A stretch of 64,000 bases of DNA from Rhizobium jaguaris (GCF_003627755.1 NZ_CP032694.1:2905501-2969500), one strand, 5' to 3'. Counted from the stretch's first letter, positions 26,362 through 36,398 are shown. Notes: generated by a model not told the origin, from the letters alone. Numbers and translations are program-made.

Positions 26362-28008
26362 TCATCCCACCTGCCCGCAGAACACATCCAACGCCGCAAG
26401 AGTCACCACCTCGCTGGCATGGGCCGTCGCAAAGCCCGGCATCGGCACGGTCTTCGTCACCTTGATCCCCTTTGGCAGAGCAACCTTTACGGGCTTGCGA
26501 GACAGGTTGAAGACAAAGAGCAGTGTTTCACTGCCCTTCTTGCGAGTGAAGGCGAGGACGTTCTCTTTGGTATCGAGGAATGTCATGTCGCCGTCGACGA
26601 GCGCTGCGTGCTGCTTTCTGAAGGCGAGCGTCTCGCGATAATGGTGAAGCACAGACTGTGCATCCGCCTGCTGCTTGTCGACGGCGAGTGCAGCGTGCTG
26701 ATAAGGCACCGGCAGCCACGATTTCTCCGCCGTGGTGAAACCGGCATGGACGCGGCTCGCCTCCCAAGGCATTGGCGTGCGGCATCCGTCGCGGCCCTTG
26801 AACGCCGGCCAGAAGCGGATGCCGTAGGGATCCCGCAAATCCTCGTAGGCGAGTTCCGCCTCGGGCAGGCCCAATTCCTCGCCCTGATAGAGGCAGATCG
26901 AACCGCGCAAGGTGGACAGCAGGGAAATCGCCAGCTTGGCAACATGCGGTTGTTCGGCCTCCGTTTCGGCAAAGCGGCTGACATGACGATGGACGTCGTG
27001 GTTGGAGAAGGCCCAGCAAACCCAGCCGTCGGTGACGTTCTCCTGGAAATCGCTGACGCAGCGACGGAAATGTTTCGGCGTGAAATCCGGCCCGAGGAGA
27101 TCGAAGGTGTAGCACATATGCAGCTTGTCGCCGCCGCTGGTGTAGGCGGCCACCGTCTGCAGCGAGCGAGCGCCGTCGCCGACTTCGCCGACCGTCGTTC
27201 GTCCCTCATACTGATCGAGCAGCGTGCGGAAACGCTTCAGGAAGCCGATGTTTTCCGGCTGCGTCTTGTCGTGAAGATGGTTCTGCATGCCATAGGGATT
27301 GCTTTCCGGCGCATCCAGTCCGCCAGTGGCAACCACGGCCGGCGGATTGTCCCTCAGCTTCTTGTCGCAGAAATAATAGTTCACCGTATCCAGCCGGAAA
27401 CCGTCGACACCGCGATCGAGCCAGAACTTGACCGCCGCGAGCACGGCATCCTGGACGTCGCCATTGTGGAAATTCAAATCCGGCTGCGAGGTCAGAAAAT
27501 TGTGCTGGTAATATTGCCGACGCACGCCATCCCATTCCCAGCCCGGCCCGCCGAAGATCGACAGCCAGTTGTTCGGCGCCGTGCCATCCGGTTTCGGATC
27601 GGCCCAGACATACCAGTCGGCTTTGGGATTATCGCGGCTCGCCCGGCTCTCGACGAACCAGGGGTGGCGATCCGACGTATGCGAGATAACTTGATCAATG
27701 ATGACCTTGAGGCCGAGCGCATGCGCGGCCGTCATCATCTCATCGAAATCGGCGAGCGTGCCGAAGATTGGATCCACATCGCAATAGTCGGCGACATCGT
27801 AACCCATATCGGCCATGGGCGAAGTGAAGAACGGAGCCAACCAAATGGCGTCGACCCCGAGTGAGGCGATATGCGGCAGGCGCCGGGTGATGCCCTTGAT
27901 ATCACCGAGCCCGTTGGCATCGGTATCCTGAAACGACCGCGGATAGACCTGATAGATCACCGCACCGCGCCACCAATCGGCTCCCGCCGCTTTGCCCGTT
28001 GATTTCAT
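26362..28008 (-). CDS. GH13 alpha-glucosidase
   Basis: The 548-residue enzyme belongs to the oligo-1,6-glucosidase/alpha-glucosidase subgroup of GH13. Conserved regions are visible: DVISHTSDRHPWF-like (DQVISHTSDRHPWF), GFRLDTVNYYF with the nucleophile Asp, TVGEVGDG with the acid/base Glu and FSNHDVHRH with the third carboxylate. There is no signal peptide, so it cleaves imported alpha-glucosides in the cytoplasm. It is convergent with ade (adjacent stops) and divergent from the opp operon. Rhizobial AglA is a plausible counterpart, but the agl transport genes are not here. Confidence 0.92.
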   Translation of the reverse strand: MKSTGKAAGADWWRGAVIYQVYPRSFQDTDANGLGDIKGITRRLPHIASLGVDAIWLAPFFTSPMADMGYDVADYCDVDPIFGTLADFDEMMTAAHALGLKVIIDQVISHTSDRHPWFVESRASRDNPKADWYVWADPKPDGTAPNNWLSIFGGPGWEWDGVRRQYYQHNFLTSQPDLNFHNGDVQDAVLAAVKFWLDRGVDGFRLDTVNYYFCDKKLRDNPPAVVATGGLDAPESNPYGMQNHLHDKTQPENIGFLKRFRTLLDQYEGRTTVGEVGDGARSLQTVAAYTSGGDKLHMCYTFDLLGPDFTPKHFRRCVSDFQENVTDGWVCWAFSNHDVHRHVSRFAETEAEQPHVAKLAISLLSTLRGSICLYQGEELGLPEAELAYEDLRDPYGIRFWPAFKGRDGCRTPMPWEASRVHAGFTTAEKSWLPVPYQHAALAVDKQQADAQSVLHHYRETLAFRKQHAALVDGDMTFLDTKENVLAFTRKKGSETLLFVFNLSRKPVKVALPKGIKVTKTVPMPGFATAHASEVVTLAALDVFCGQVG

Positions 28009-28304
28009 GAGACAATCCGCCCTGATTTCCTATCGCTTTTCAGATCGCACACTAAGCCTTGGGCGGCAAGCTGCAAACCGAACGAAGCATGAAGCCCAGG
28101 ATTGCGTAAGCAAAAATTTGTGAAGTGGTTTCGGAAAACTGCCAAGGTGGATATTCACAACCATGAGCCATGCCTCGCTTTGGGACTTGAAAGCGACGTT
28201 GCTTCGGATAACTTGCGACATTGACCTGCACGTACAGGTCACCTGCGGGATCAAAAACAGCCTTGAAAAACAAGGCCTATAACACCAGAAAGGTGGGGAA
28301 AGAT

Positions 28305-29885
28305 ATGACTCATTTCACCAAAAAATTCATCGCATCGGCCTTCATAGGCACCCTGTTGAGCGTCTCCGCGCATGCCGCGACCCTCAATATCCACAATGGC
28401 GGCGACCCTACGTCGCTCGACCCGCAAAAAATTTCCGGCGACTGGGAAAACCGCATCGACGGCGATATTTTCGAAGGCCTGGTGACGGAAGATCCCAAGG
28501 ACAACCCGATCCCCGGCCAGGCAGCAAGCTGGACCATTTCTCCCGATCAGAAGGTCTATACCTTCAAGCTGCGTGACGGCATCAAGTGGTCCGATGGCCA
28601 GCCGGTAACGGCTCAGGACTTCGTCTTCGCCTTCCAGCGCCTGATGGACCCGAAGACCGCCGCCCAATACGCTTACCTGCAATATACGATCCTGAATGCG
28701 GAAAAGATCAACAAGGGCGAAATCAAGGATCTCAGCCAGCTCGGCGTCAAGGCGATCGACGACAAGACGCTGGAAATCACGCTCGAAAACCCGACCCCCT
28801 ATTTCCTCAACGCTTTGATGCACTACACGGCCTATCCGTTGCCAAAGCACGTTGTTGAGGCAAAGGGCGACGACTGGGTCAAGATCGGCAACATCGTCAC
28901 CAACGGTCCCTACAAGCCGACCGAATGGGTGCCGGGCTCGCATGTCAGCAACGTCAAGAACGATCAGTATTATGACGCCAAGGACGTAAAGATCGACAAC
29001 GTCAACTTCTATACGCTGGAAGATCAGGCCGCAGCGCTGAAGCGCTACCGCGCCGGCGAATTCGATATCCTGACGTCTTTCCCCGCCGACCAGATTGAAT
29101 GGATTCGCAAGAACCTTCCTGATCAGGCGCATGTGGTTCCGTTCCTTGGAACCTATTATTACGTTCTAAACGCCACAAAGCCGCCCTTCAACGACAAGCG
29201 TGTCCGCCAGGCCCTCTCCATGGCCGTCAATCGCGAAGTCATCGGGCCGAAGATCCTCGGCACCGGCGAACTGCCGATGTATTCCTGGGTACCGCCGGGC
29301 ACGGCCAACTACGGAGAGCCGGCCTATGTAAGCTGGAAGGACGAGCCCTATAGCCAGAAGGTCGAGGAGGCCAAGAAGCTGCTCAAGGAAGCCGGCTTCG
29401 GCCCCGATCATCCGCTTAAGGCGCAGCTCCGTTATAACACCAACGACAACCACAAGCGCATCGCTGTTGCGATCGCTGCCATGTGGAAGCCGCTCGGTGT
29501 CGATATCGAGCTCTACAACACCGAGACCAAGGTGCATTACGATGAAATGCAGCGCGGCCAAGTGGAAATCGGTCGTGCCGGCTGGCTCGCCGACTACAAC
29601 GATCCGATCAATTTCCTGAACCTCCTGTCGACCGGCGTCGAAATGAACTATGGCCGCTGGAGCAACCCGCAATATGACGCGCTGATCAAAGAGGGTAACG
29701 AGCAAACCGACCTGAAGAAGCGGGCCGAGGCCTACAAGAAGGCCGAACAGCTTGCGCTCGACGACAGCGCCGCGATCCCGATCTATTACTACGTTTCCCA
29801 GAATATCGTAGCTCCGAAGGTCCAGGGCTTCGTGGATAATATTCAGGACATTCACCGCACTCGCTGGCTGTCCATCAAAGAATAA
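28305..29885 (+). CDS. oppA: Oligopeptide ABC transporter, substrate-binding protein
   Basis: This 526-residue family 5 binding protein has a signal peptide (MTHFTKKFIASAFIGTLLSV in part, ending SAHA). The mature region has the typical LNIHNGGDPTSLDPQK start, followed by YTFKLRDGIKWSDGQPVTAQDF. The ATG at 28305 follows AGGTGGGGAAA. An in-frame extension to 28221 lacks a signal-like start. It is the first gene of an oppABCDF operon and is followed by a strong hairpin. Confidence 0.93.
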   Translation: MTHFTKKFIASAFIGTLLSVSAHAATLNIHNGGDPTSLDPQKISGDWENRIDGDIFEGLVTEDPKDNPIPGQAASWTISPDQKVYTFKLRDGIKWSDGQPVTAQDFVFAFQRLMDPKTAAQYAYLQYTILNAEKINKGEIKDLSQLGVKAIDDKTLEITLENPTPYFLNALMHYTAYPLPKHVVEAKGDDWVKIGNIVTNGPYKPTEWVPGSHVSNVKNDQYYDAKDVKIDNVNFYTLEDQAAALKRYRAGEFDILTSFPADQIEWIRKNLPDQAHVVPFLGTYYYVLNATKPPFNDKRVRQALSMAVNREVIGPKILGTGELPMYSWVPPGTANYGEPAYVSWKDEPYSQKVEEAKKLLKEAGFGPDHPLKAQLRYNTNDNHKRIAVAIAAMWKPLGVDIELYNTETKVHYDEMQRGQVEIGRAGWLADYNDPINFLNLLSTGVEMNYGRWSNPQYDALIKEGNEQTDLKKRAEAYKKAEQLALDDSAAIPIYYYVSQNIVAPKVQGFVDNIQDIHRTRWLSIKE

Positions 29886-29893
29886 ATAGGAAA

Positions 29894-29924
29894 AGGCCCC
29901 GCCTGCTCTTGCCGGGCGGGGCCT
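29894..29924 (+). terminator. Hairpin between oppA and oppB
   Basis: AGGCCCCGCC and GGCGGGGCCT form a perfect 10-bp stem with an 11-base loop between the oppA stop and the oppB start. There is no T-tract, so it probably protects the oppA message or causes partial stopping. This would yield more binding protein than permease. Confidence 0.65.
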
Positions 29925-29934
29925 CAACGCACCC

Positions 29935-30858
29935 ATGTTTCGCTACGCTCTCCGTCGCTTGCTGTCGACAATCCCCGTTCTGTGGATTGCCGTGACAGTG
30001 TGTTTTTTCATCCTGCGCCTCGCTCCCGGCGGCCCCTTCGATGGCGAACGGCCATTGCCGCCTGAAGTCAAAGCCAACCTCGCGGCCCACTACAATCTCG
30101 ATAAGCCGCTGGCAGAACAATATCTGATCTATGTTGGCGATGTGCTGAAGGGTGACCTCGGCCCCTCTTTCGCCAACCAGGATTTCACCGTTACCCAACA
30201 GATCATGTCGGGCTTTCCCTACACGCTTACCATTGGCGGCGCCGCCTTCGTTCTTGCCACGATCATCGGCGTATTCATCGGCTGTCTTGGGGCGCTCTAC
30301 CAGAACCGGAGCGCCGACTACTGGCTGGGCGGGGGGCTACTCATCGGCCTGGTGATGCCGAGCTTTCTGATCGCCCCTATTCTGCAGCTCGTCTTCGGAA
30401 ATACGCTTGGCTGGCTGCCGGTCGGCGGCTGGGGTAACGGCTCGATCAGGTTCCTGATCCTTCCGGTCGTCGTTCTGACATTGCCTCATGCCGCGCGCAT
30501 TTCGCGCCTGATGCGCGGCTCCATGATCGAGGTGATGAACCAAAACTTCATACGCACTGCCAAGGCCAAAGGCATCGGCCCCCGCCTGACCGTCATGCGC
30601 CACGCGCTGAAGCCGGCAATGATGCCTGTCGTCTCCTATCTCGGACCGGCGGCAAGCTACCTGCTCACCGGTTCGCTGGTGGTAGAAAGCATCTTCGGCC
30701 TTCCCGGCGTCGGACGCTATTTCGTCGGTGCTGCGCTCAACCGTGATTACGGCATGGTGCTCGGCACGGTCATCTTCTACATGGTGCTGATCGTGTTCCT
30801 GAACCTGCTCGTCGACATCACCTATGCCTGGCTCGACCCGAAAGTGAGAATGCGATGA
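29935..30858 (+). CDS. oppB: Oligopeptide ABC transporter, permease
   Basis: A 307-residue permease with the DppB/OppB N-terminus (MFRYALRRLLSTIPVLWIAV), six expected membrane segments and the EAA-type loop near RTAKAKGIGPRLTVMRHALKPAMMPVVSY. It overlaps oppC by 4 bases. Together with OppC it forms the channel through the inner membrane. Confidence 0.93.
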   Translation: MFRYALRRLLSTIPVLWIAVTVCFFILRLAPGGPFDGERPLPPEVKANLAAHYNLDKPLAEQYLIYVGDVLKGDLGPSFANQDFTVTQQIMSGFPYTLTIGGAAFVLATIIGVFIGCLGALYQNRSADYWLGGGLLIGLVMPSFLIAPILQLVFGNTLGWLPVGGWGNGSIRFLILPVVVLTLPHAARISRLMRGSMIEVMNQNFIRTAKAKGIGPRLTVMRHALKPAMMPVVSYLGPAASYLLTGSLVVESIFGLPGVGRYFVGAALNRDYGMVLGTVIFYMVLIVFLNLLVDITYAWLDPKVRMR

Positions 30859-31772
30859 TCCTCAACCCCGCAAAACGAGAATTGCTGGAAGCGGAGTTGC
30901 TCTCCGCCGAGGGACTTGCGCCGAAGGGCCGTTCCTTGACCGGCGACGCGATGCGTCGCCTCCTGCGCAACAAGGCAGCTGCGCTGTCGCTCATTGTGCT
31001 GGCGCTGCTGGTCCTCATCGCCATTTTCGGCCCGAGCTTCCTTCCCTTCAACTACGAGGATCCGGATTGGACCTCCTTCCGTGGCCCGCCGGATTTCGCC
31101 GCCGGCCATTATTTCGGTACCGACGGCAACGGCCGTGATCTCTTAGCGCGCACGCTCTACGGCACGCGCGTCTCGCTGACCGTCGCGCTCGTCGCCACCC
31201 TGGTCTCGGTTATCATCGGTGTGCTTTATGGCGCTGTCTCGGGCTATTTCGGTGGCCGTGTGGACGCCATCATGATGCGTTTCGTCGACATCATGTACGC
31301 CCTGCCCTACGTGCTCTTCGTCATCCTGCTGATGGTGATCTTCGGCCGCAACGTCTACTTGCTGTTTGCGGCGATCGGTGCGCTGGAATGGCTGACCATG
31401 GCGCGTATCGTGCGTGGCCAGACACTCTCCATTAAGCAGCGGGAATTCATCGAAGCAGCGCGGGCCTCCGGCCAGCGATCGTTCAAGATCATCCTGAAGC
31501 ACATCGTTCCGAACCTTGTCGGGCCGGTCGTCATCTATGCGACGCTCACCATTCCCGAAATCATCGCCACGGAAAGCTTCCTTTCTTACCTCGGCTTCGG
31601 CGTACAGGAACCGTTGACCTCACTTGGTACGCTGATCGCCGATGGCGCGGCCGGCATGGAGACCACACCCTGGCTCTTGTTCTTTCCCGCCGGCTTCCTT
31701 GTCGCCCTGCTGATGAGCTTGCTCTTCATCGGCGACGGCTTGCGCGACGCTTTCGATCCGAAGGATCGCTGA
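30855..31772 (+). CDS. oppC: Oligopeptide ABC transporter, permease
   Basis: The 305-residue permease has the OppC-type N-terminal tail before the first membrane segment (NKAAALSLIVLALLVLIAIF) and the EAA loop near EFIEAARASGQRSFKIILKHIVPNLVGPVV. The motif HYFGTDGNGRDLLARTLYGTRVSL is characteristic of the OppC/DppC family. The start overlaps the oppB stop. Confidence 0.93.
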   Translation: MILNPAKRELLEAELLSAEGLAPKGRSLTGDAMRRLLRNKAAALSLIVLALLVLIAIFGPSFLPFNYEDPDWTSFRGPPDFAAGHYFGTDGNGRDLLARTLYGTRVSLTVALVATLVSVIIGVLYGAVSGYFGGRVDAIMMRFVDIMYALPYVLFVILLMVIFGRNVYLLFAAIGALEWLTMARIVRGQTLSIKQREFIEAARASGQRSFKIILKHIVPNLVGPVVIYATLTIPEIIATESFLSYLGFGVQEPLTSLGTLIADGAAGMETTPWLLFFPAGFLVALLMSLLFIGDGLRDAFDPKDR

Positions 31773-31773
31773 C

Positions 31774-32769
31774 ATGACAGACACGCTTCTCGAACTCAAA
31801 GACTACTCCATCACCTTCCGCACACCGGAGGGCGAGGTCGCCGCTGTCTCGAAGATGAACCTGAAGATCGGCCGTGGCGAACGTATCGCCATCGTCGGCG
31901 AATCCGGTTCCGGCAAGAGCCAGACCTTCCTTGGCCTGATGGGCCTGCTCGCCAAGAACGGCCGCACCAGCGGCCAGGCGCTCCTCGACGGCAAAGACCT
32001 CCTGACGCTGAAGCCGCGCGAACTCGACCATGTGCGCGGCAAGGACATGGCCATGGTCTTCCAGGACCCGATGACCGCCCTCAATCCCTCGCTGCGGATC
32101 TCCCGGCAGCTGACCGAACAGCTCGAAGTCCATGGCGGGCTTTCGGCGCGCGCGGCATCCGCCGCAGCCCTCGACATGCTGAAGCGCGTCGGCATTCCCG
32201 ACCCGACGCGACGCTTCAACCTCTATCCGCACGAGCTTTCGGGCGGCATGCGTCAGCGCGTCGTCATCGCCATGGCGTTGCTCACCAAGCCGAAGCTCCT
32301 GATCGCCGACGAGCCCACGACGGCGCTCGACGTCACAATTCAGGCGCAGATCCTCGATCTCTTCAACGAGCTGACGGCGGAAATGAATACGGCACTAGTG
32401 ATGATCACCCATGACCTCGGCGTTGTCGCCGGCCTCGCCGATCGCGTCGCCGTCATGTATGCCGGCCGCATCGTCGAGGAAGCGCCGGTCGAAGAGCTGT
32501 TCGAAAATCCTGCCCATCCCTATACAGCGGCGCTCCACGCCTCCATCCCGCGGCCGGACCAGGATGTGGACGATCTCGCCGTCATTCCGGGTCGGCCGCC
32601 GAACCTGATGCATCTGCCGCGCGGCTGCGCCTTCTCGCCGCGCTGCGCCCATGTGCAGGACGACTGTCTGGACGCGCCGCCGCCGCTCGAGCAGCTTGAG
32701 CCACGACGCTGCGCCGCCTGCTTCCATCCCCTTTCGGCTAATCAGGAACGGAGCCTCGTCCATGGCTGA
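31774..32769 (+). CDS. oppD: Oligopeptide ABC transporter, ATP-binding protein
   Basis: A 331-residue ATPase with Walker A (GESGSGKSQ), signature (LSGGMRQRVVIAMAL), Walker B (LLIADEPTTALDV) and the switch histidine (MITHDLGV). The C-terminal oligopeptide-transporter cysteine motif CAFSPRCAHVQDDC is present. The first gene of the ATPase pair; its stop overlaps the oppF start. Confidence 0.94.
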   Translation: MTDTLLELKDYSITFRTPEGEVAAVSKMNLKIGRGERIAIVGESGSGKSQTFLGLMGLLAKNGRTSGQALLDGKDLLTLKPRELDHVRGKDMAMVFQDPMTALNPSLRISRQLTEQLEVHGGLSARAASAAALDMLKRVGIPDPTRRFNLYPHELSGGMRQRVVIAMALLTKPKLLIADEPTTALDVTIQAQILDLFNELTAEMNTALVMITHDLGVVAGLADRVAVMYAGRIVEEAPVEELFENPAHPYTAALHASIPRPDQDVDDLAVIPGRPPNLMHLPRGCAFSPRCAHVQDDCLDAPPPLEQLEPRRCAACFHPLSANQERSLVHG

Positions 32770-33748
32770 GCAAACGCTTCTGAAGGTCGAACATCTGACC
32801 ACGCAATTTGAACTGCCATCGAAATCCTTCTTCAAACCGCCGCTGACCCTGACGGCGGTCAACGATGTCAGTTTCGAGCTGAAGACCGGGCGCACGCTTG
32901 GCATCGTCGGCGAATCCGGCTGTGGCAAGTCCACGCTCGGCCGTTCCATCCTGCGGCTGATCAAGGCACAGAAGGGCCGCATCATGTGGCAGGGCGGCAA
33001 CCTGCTGGATCTTTCCGAAGAGGAAATGCGCGCCGCCCGCCGCGACATGCAGATCATCTTCCAGGATCCGATCGCCTCGCTCGACCCGCGCATGACAGTC
33101 GGCGACATCATCGCCGAACCGCTGACGGTGTTCGAGCCGAAGCTAACAAAGGCGCAGCGGCAGGAACGCGTGCGCGAAATCATGGCGGCGGTCGGCCTCG
33201 TGCCGGAGATGATCAATCGCTATCCGCATGAGTTCTCCGGCGGCCAGGCGCAGCGCATCGGCATCGCCCGCGCCGTTGTGACACGACCGAAGCTGATCGT
33301 CTGCGACGAGCCGGTCTCGGCCCTCGACGTCTCGATCCAGGGCCAGGTGATCACGCTGTTGCGCAAGCTGCGCAAGGAGTTCGGCCTGACGCTGATCTTC
33401 ATCAGCCACGACCTCTCCGTCGTGCGCCTGATTTCGGACGACGTGCTGGTGCTTTACCTTGGCAAGGTGGTGGAAGCGGGCGACGCCGCCACGGTCTTCG
33501 ACCATCCGGCTCACCCCTACACGCAGGCTTTGTTCTCTGCCGCGCCCATCCCCGACCCGAAACGGGCGCGTGGCCGCGAACGCATCCGCCTGCAGGGCGA
33601 TCCGCCCTCGCCGCTTAATCCGCCGGCCGGCTGTGTCTTCTCGCCGCGCTGTTGGAAGGCAACCGACATCTGCAAGACCAAGATGCCGCCGACCGAGCAC
33701 GTTCGCCCCGGCCAGACCGCGGCGTGCTATCATATGGACAGGCCGTAA
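32762..33748 (+). CDS. oppF: Oligopeptide ABC transporter, ATP-binding protein
   Basis: The 328-residue ATPase has Walker A (GESGCGKST), signature (FSGGQAQRIGIARA), Walker B (LIVCDEPVSALDV) and the OppF C-terminal motif CVFSPRCWKATDIC. The ATG at 32762 overlaps the end of oppD by 8 bases. Last gene of the operon. The next gene (a sugar kinase) is about 90 bases further and may be partly co-transcribed. Confidence 0.94.
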   Translation: MAEQTLLKVEHLTTQFELPSKSFFKPPLTLTAVNDVSFELKTGRTLGIVGESGCGKSTLGRSILRLIKAQKGRIMWQGGNLLDLSEEEMRAARRDMQIIFQDPIASLDPRMTVGDIIAEPLTVFEPKLTKAQRQERVREIMAAVGLVPEMINRYPHEFSGGQAQRIGIARAVVTRPKLIVCDEPVSALDVSIQGQVITLLRKLRKEFGLTLIFISHDLSVVRLISDDVLVLYLGKVVEAGDAATVFDHPAHPYTQALFSAAPIPDPKRARGRERIRLQGDPPSPLNPPAGCVFSPRCWKATDICKTKMPPTEHVRPGQTAACYHMDRP

Positions 33749-33841
33749 GGCTCAAGAGGTGGACGGCGCACCCCGCCGTCCACCTTGCTCAAGCAGCCGC
33801 ATGCGCGTATGCAGCAGCGAAGCGAAACGCAGGAGGAAGTC

Positions 33842-34759
33842 TTGGGCGGGCATTTTCTATCGATCGGCGAATGCATGGTAGAGTTGTCGCAAGCCGAAGA
33901 CGGACATCTGCGCAAGGGCTTTGCTGGCGATACCTTCAATACGGCCTGGTATGCCCGCGCCTGCCTGCCGGCCGACTGGTCCGTCGACTATTTTACCGCG
34001 CTCGGCGATGATGCGATGTCTGACGAGATGCTGAATTTCATGAACGCGCATGACATCGGCACCTCGAATATTCGCCGCCTCCGTGGCAAGACGCCCGGCC
34101 TCTACATGATCAACCTGAAGGATGGCGAGCGCTCCTTCAGCTACTGGCGCGACAGCTCTGCCGCACGCCAGCTCGCAGCCGACGGCGACAAGCTGCGCAC
34201 AGCGATCGAAGCCTCCAACGTCCTCTATTTCTCCGGCATCACGCTGGCGATCCTGACGCATGAAGACGCCGAGACGCTGCTTTCCGAACTCCGCCGTGCC
34301 AAGGCCATTGGTAAGCTGGTGGTCTTCGACCCCAACCTGCGTCCGCGCCTCTGGTCGAGCTTCGACGCCATGCACACCATGATCGGCGAAGGCGCCCGCG
34401 CCTCGACGCTGGTCATGCCGAGCTTCGACGACGAGGCCTCGCATTTCGGCGACGACTCGATCTCCAGCACCATCCGTCGCTACCGGCTGCACGGCGCCAA
34501 TATGGTAGTCGTCAAGAATGGTGCCGAAGGTGCGACCGTCGGCGCCGACGCCGGCGAAACGCTCGTTCCCGCCGCCAAGGTTGCCAAGGTCGTCGATACG
34601 ACCAGCGCCGGCGATAGTTTCAATGGCGCGTTCCTGGCCCATTATCTGGAACATGACGATCCCGTCGCCGCCGCCCGTTTTGCCGCCAAGATCGCCGCAA
34701 AAGTCATCCAGGAGCACGGTGCTCTGGTGCCGCGGGAAAAGCTCCAAGCCACGAAGTAA
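33842..34759 (+). CDS. kdgK: 2-dehydro-3-deoxygluconokinase (KDG kinase)
   Basis: This 305-residue PfkB-family kinase phosphorylates KDG to KDPG in the route from uronates or gluconate to the Entner-Doudoroff pathway. The motif VDTTSAGDSFNGAFLAHYL holds the catalytic aspartate and anion hole, and GECMVELSQAEDG and GFAGDTFNTAWYAR are typical of KdgK. The start is a TTG at 33842, preceded by AGGAGG; the longer frame to ATG 33785 has no such site. The same-strand opp operon ends about 90 bases upstream. Confidence 0.88.
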   Translation: MGGHFLSIGECMVELSQAEDGHLRKGFAGDTFNTAWYARACLPADWSVDYFTALGDDAMSDEMLNFMNAHDIGTSNIRRLRGKTPGLYMINLKDGERSFSYWRDSSAARQLAADGDKLRTAIEASNVLYFSGITLAILTHEDAETLLSELRRAKAIGKLVVFDPNLRPRLWSSFDAMHTMIGEGARASTLVMPSFDDEASHFGDDSISSTIRRYRLHGANMVVVKNGAEGATVGADAGETLVPAAKVAKVVDTTSAGDSFNGAFLAHYLEHDDPVAAARFAAKIAAKVIQEHGALVPREKLQATK

Positions 34760-34849
34760 GCGCTGTAATATTTCCATCATGGACACCCCGCACAATAGAA
34801 CAGGCGCGGGAATCATCTTTGCTGCACCGTATTTGGTTGTACCGACACT

Positions 34850-35989
34850 ATGAGGGTGCGGTGCGGATGGAATTTTTTGGACATGTTGCAACGCTTGTCG
34901 GACATCGATCACAGAGCATGGGCTGAGGCGGCAACGCCGGTCGCGACGCAGGAACGCCTGCTCATCGTCAGCGATGCATGGCATCCGCAGGTGAATGGCG
35001 TCGTTCGCTCCATCGAAAATACCAACCGCGAACTGGCGCGCATCGGTGTCGATGTCGTCATGATCACACCGGAAGGTTTTCGCAGCGTCCCCTGCCCGAC
35101 CTACCCGGAAATCCGCCTGTCGATCGCAAGCTACCGCAAAGTCGCCGCCAAGATCGAAGCGGCACGACCGACCTATGTGCATATCGCCACAGAAGGACCG
35201 CTCGGATTGACGGCCCGGAGCTGGTGCCTGAAAAACGACATGCCGTTTTCGACCAGCTATCACACCCGCTTTCCCGAATATGTCGCGGCCCGGCTGCCGA
35301 TCCCGCAAAGCTGGCTCTACGCCTTTGTCCGATGGTTTCACAATGCCGGTTCCGGCTGCATGGTGGCGACGCCGAGCCTTGCCAATGAGCTCAAGCAGAA
35401 GGGCATCCACAATCTGCTGCCCTGGAGCCGCGGTATCGACTCCACGCTTTTTCACCCACAGCCGCTTGAAGACAAGCCCTTCGGCCTGCCTCGCCCGATA
35501 TTCATGACCGTCGGCCGCGTGGCGCTCGAAAAGAACCTGCCGGCCTTTCTCGATCTGGATCTGCCCGGCTCCAAGGTTGTCGTCGGCGACGGACCGGCAC
35601 GCGCTGAGTTGCAGAAACTTTATCCGAACGTGCACTTCCTCGGCTCGAAGTTTGGTGAAGCACTGGCGCATGCCTATTCGCAAGCCGACGTTTTCGTCTT
35701 CCCATCAAAGACCGATACATTCGGCAATGCCATTCTGGAGGCATTGGCGAGCGGCGTTCCTGTCGCTGCCTATCCCGTCACCGGCCCCGCCGATATCCTT
35801 GGCGGCAACGATGCGGCAGGCGTCGTCGACGAAGACCTGGCCAAAGCCTGCCATGCAGCACTCTCCTCCTCCCGCGAAGCTGCTCGCGCTCTCGCGCTCA
35901 ACTATTCCTGGGAAGCCGCCACGACGCAATTCATCGGCAACGTCCGCGTCGCCAATCATCGCGGCCGGATGCTGGCACGAAACCACTGA
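34850..35989 (+). CDS. GT4-family glycosyltransferase
   Basis: A 379-residue GT-B enzyme with the GT4 N-terminal motif IVSDAWHPQVNGVVRSIENT, mid-protein TVGRVALEKNLPAFL, and the C-terminal KTDTFGNAILEALASGVPVAAYPVTGP. It resembles mannosyl- or glucosyl-diacylglycerol-type transferases (the Agrobacterium lipid glycosyltransferase family is one candidate), but donor and acceptor cannot be assigned. An ATG at 34883 (MLQRLSDIDH) is an equal alternative start. No transmembrane segment is seen. Confidence 0.78.
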   Translation: MRVRCGWNFLDMLQRLSDIDHRAWAEAATPVATQERLLIVSDAWHPQVNGVVRSIENTNRELARIGVDVVMITPEGFRSVPCPTYPEIRLSIASYRKVAAKIEAARPTYVHIATEGPLGLTARSWCLKNDMPFSTSYHTRFPEYVAARLPIPQSWLYAFVRWFHNAGSGCMVATPSLANELKQKGIHNLLPWSRGIDSTLFHPQPLEDKPFGLPRPIFMTVGRVALEKNLPAFLDLDLPGSKVVVGDGPARAELQKLYPNVHFLGSKFGEALAHAYSQADVFVFPSKTDTFGNAILEALASGVPVAAYPVTGPADILGGNDAAGVVDEDLAKACHAALSSSREAARALALNYSWEAATTQFIGNVRVANHRGRMLARNH

Positions 35990-36398
35990 ACGCAGCTTAG
36001 CTGTTGTCCGACGGCGGCCATTGCTGCGCGCGGCGTAGGGCGCGTGTGAGTTCGATATTGCCATCGACTCCATCGCAGGGAACGCACTGCCCGCGGCTGC
36101 GTTACTTGGCAAGCATGTAGCCACCACCGTCATGTTACCAGCGACACCGTCATCACCCGGCTAGGGACGGCTGGGGCCGACATTGAATTCCACAGCATAC
36201 TCCGCCACATATTTGAATGGGGCATAAGCTGCTGGCGGTTGGTGGGTTCGGCTCCAGAGCAGGGTCGGCGCTGCTTTTTGCACCACCACGCCCGACTGCT
36301 TTTCGATGGAATTGCGAAAAAGCATAGCTGTCATGCATTTTTATGTATACGATTATTTATCGCACGACTTAAGTACAGCGGCTTACGGAGTGTTAGAA
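35990..36398. other. Non-coding stretch upstream of ohrR
   Basis: About 410 bases. Nothing in the first 300 is convincing; a minus-strand frame there has a short plausible tail but no family match. The last 80 bases are AT-rich (around TATGTATACGATTATTTATCG) and probably hold the ohrR promoter and its operator. Confidence 0.5.

Noticed and set aside
26419..27864. A 481-codon plus-strand frame
   Set aside because: Antisense shadow of the alpha-glucosidase gene, with no motifs of its own.
33857..35683. A 608-codon minus-strand frame
   Set aside because: It is antisense to kdgK and the glycosyltransferase gene; both plus-strand products carry clear motifs.
35705..36133. A minus-strand frame after the glycosyltransferase
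   Set aside because: Its first part is in the gap and its remainder is antisense to the glycosyltransferase gene; no motif supports it.
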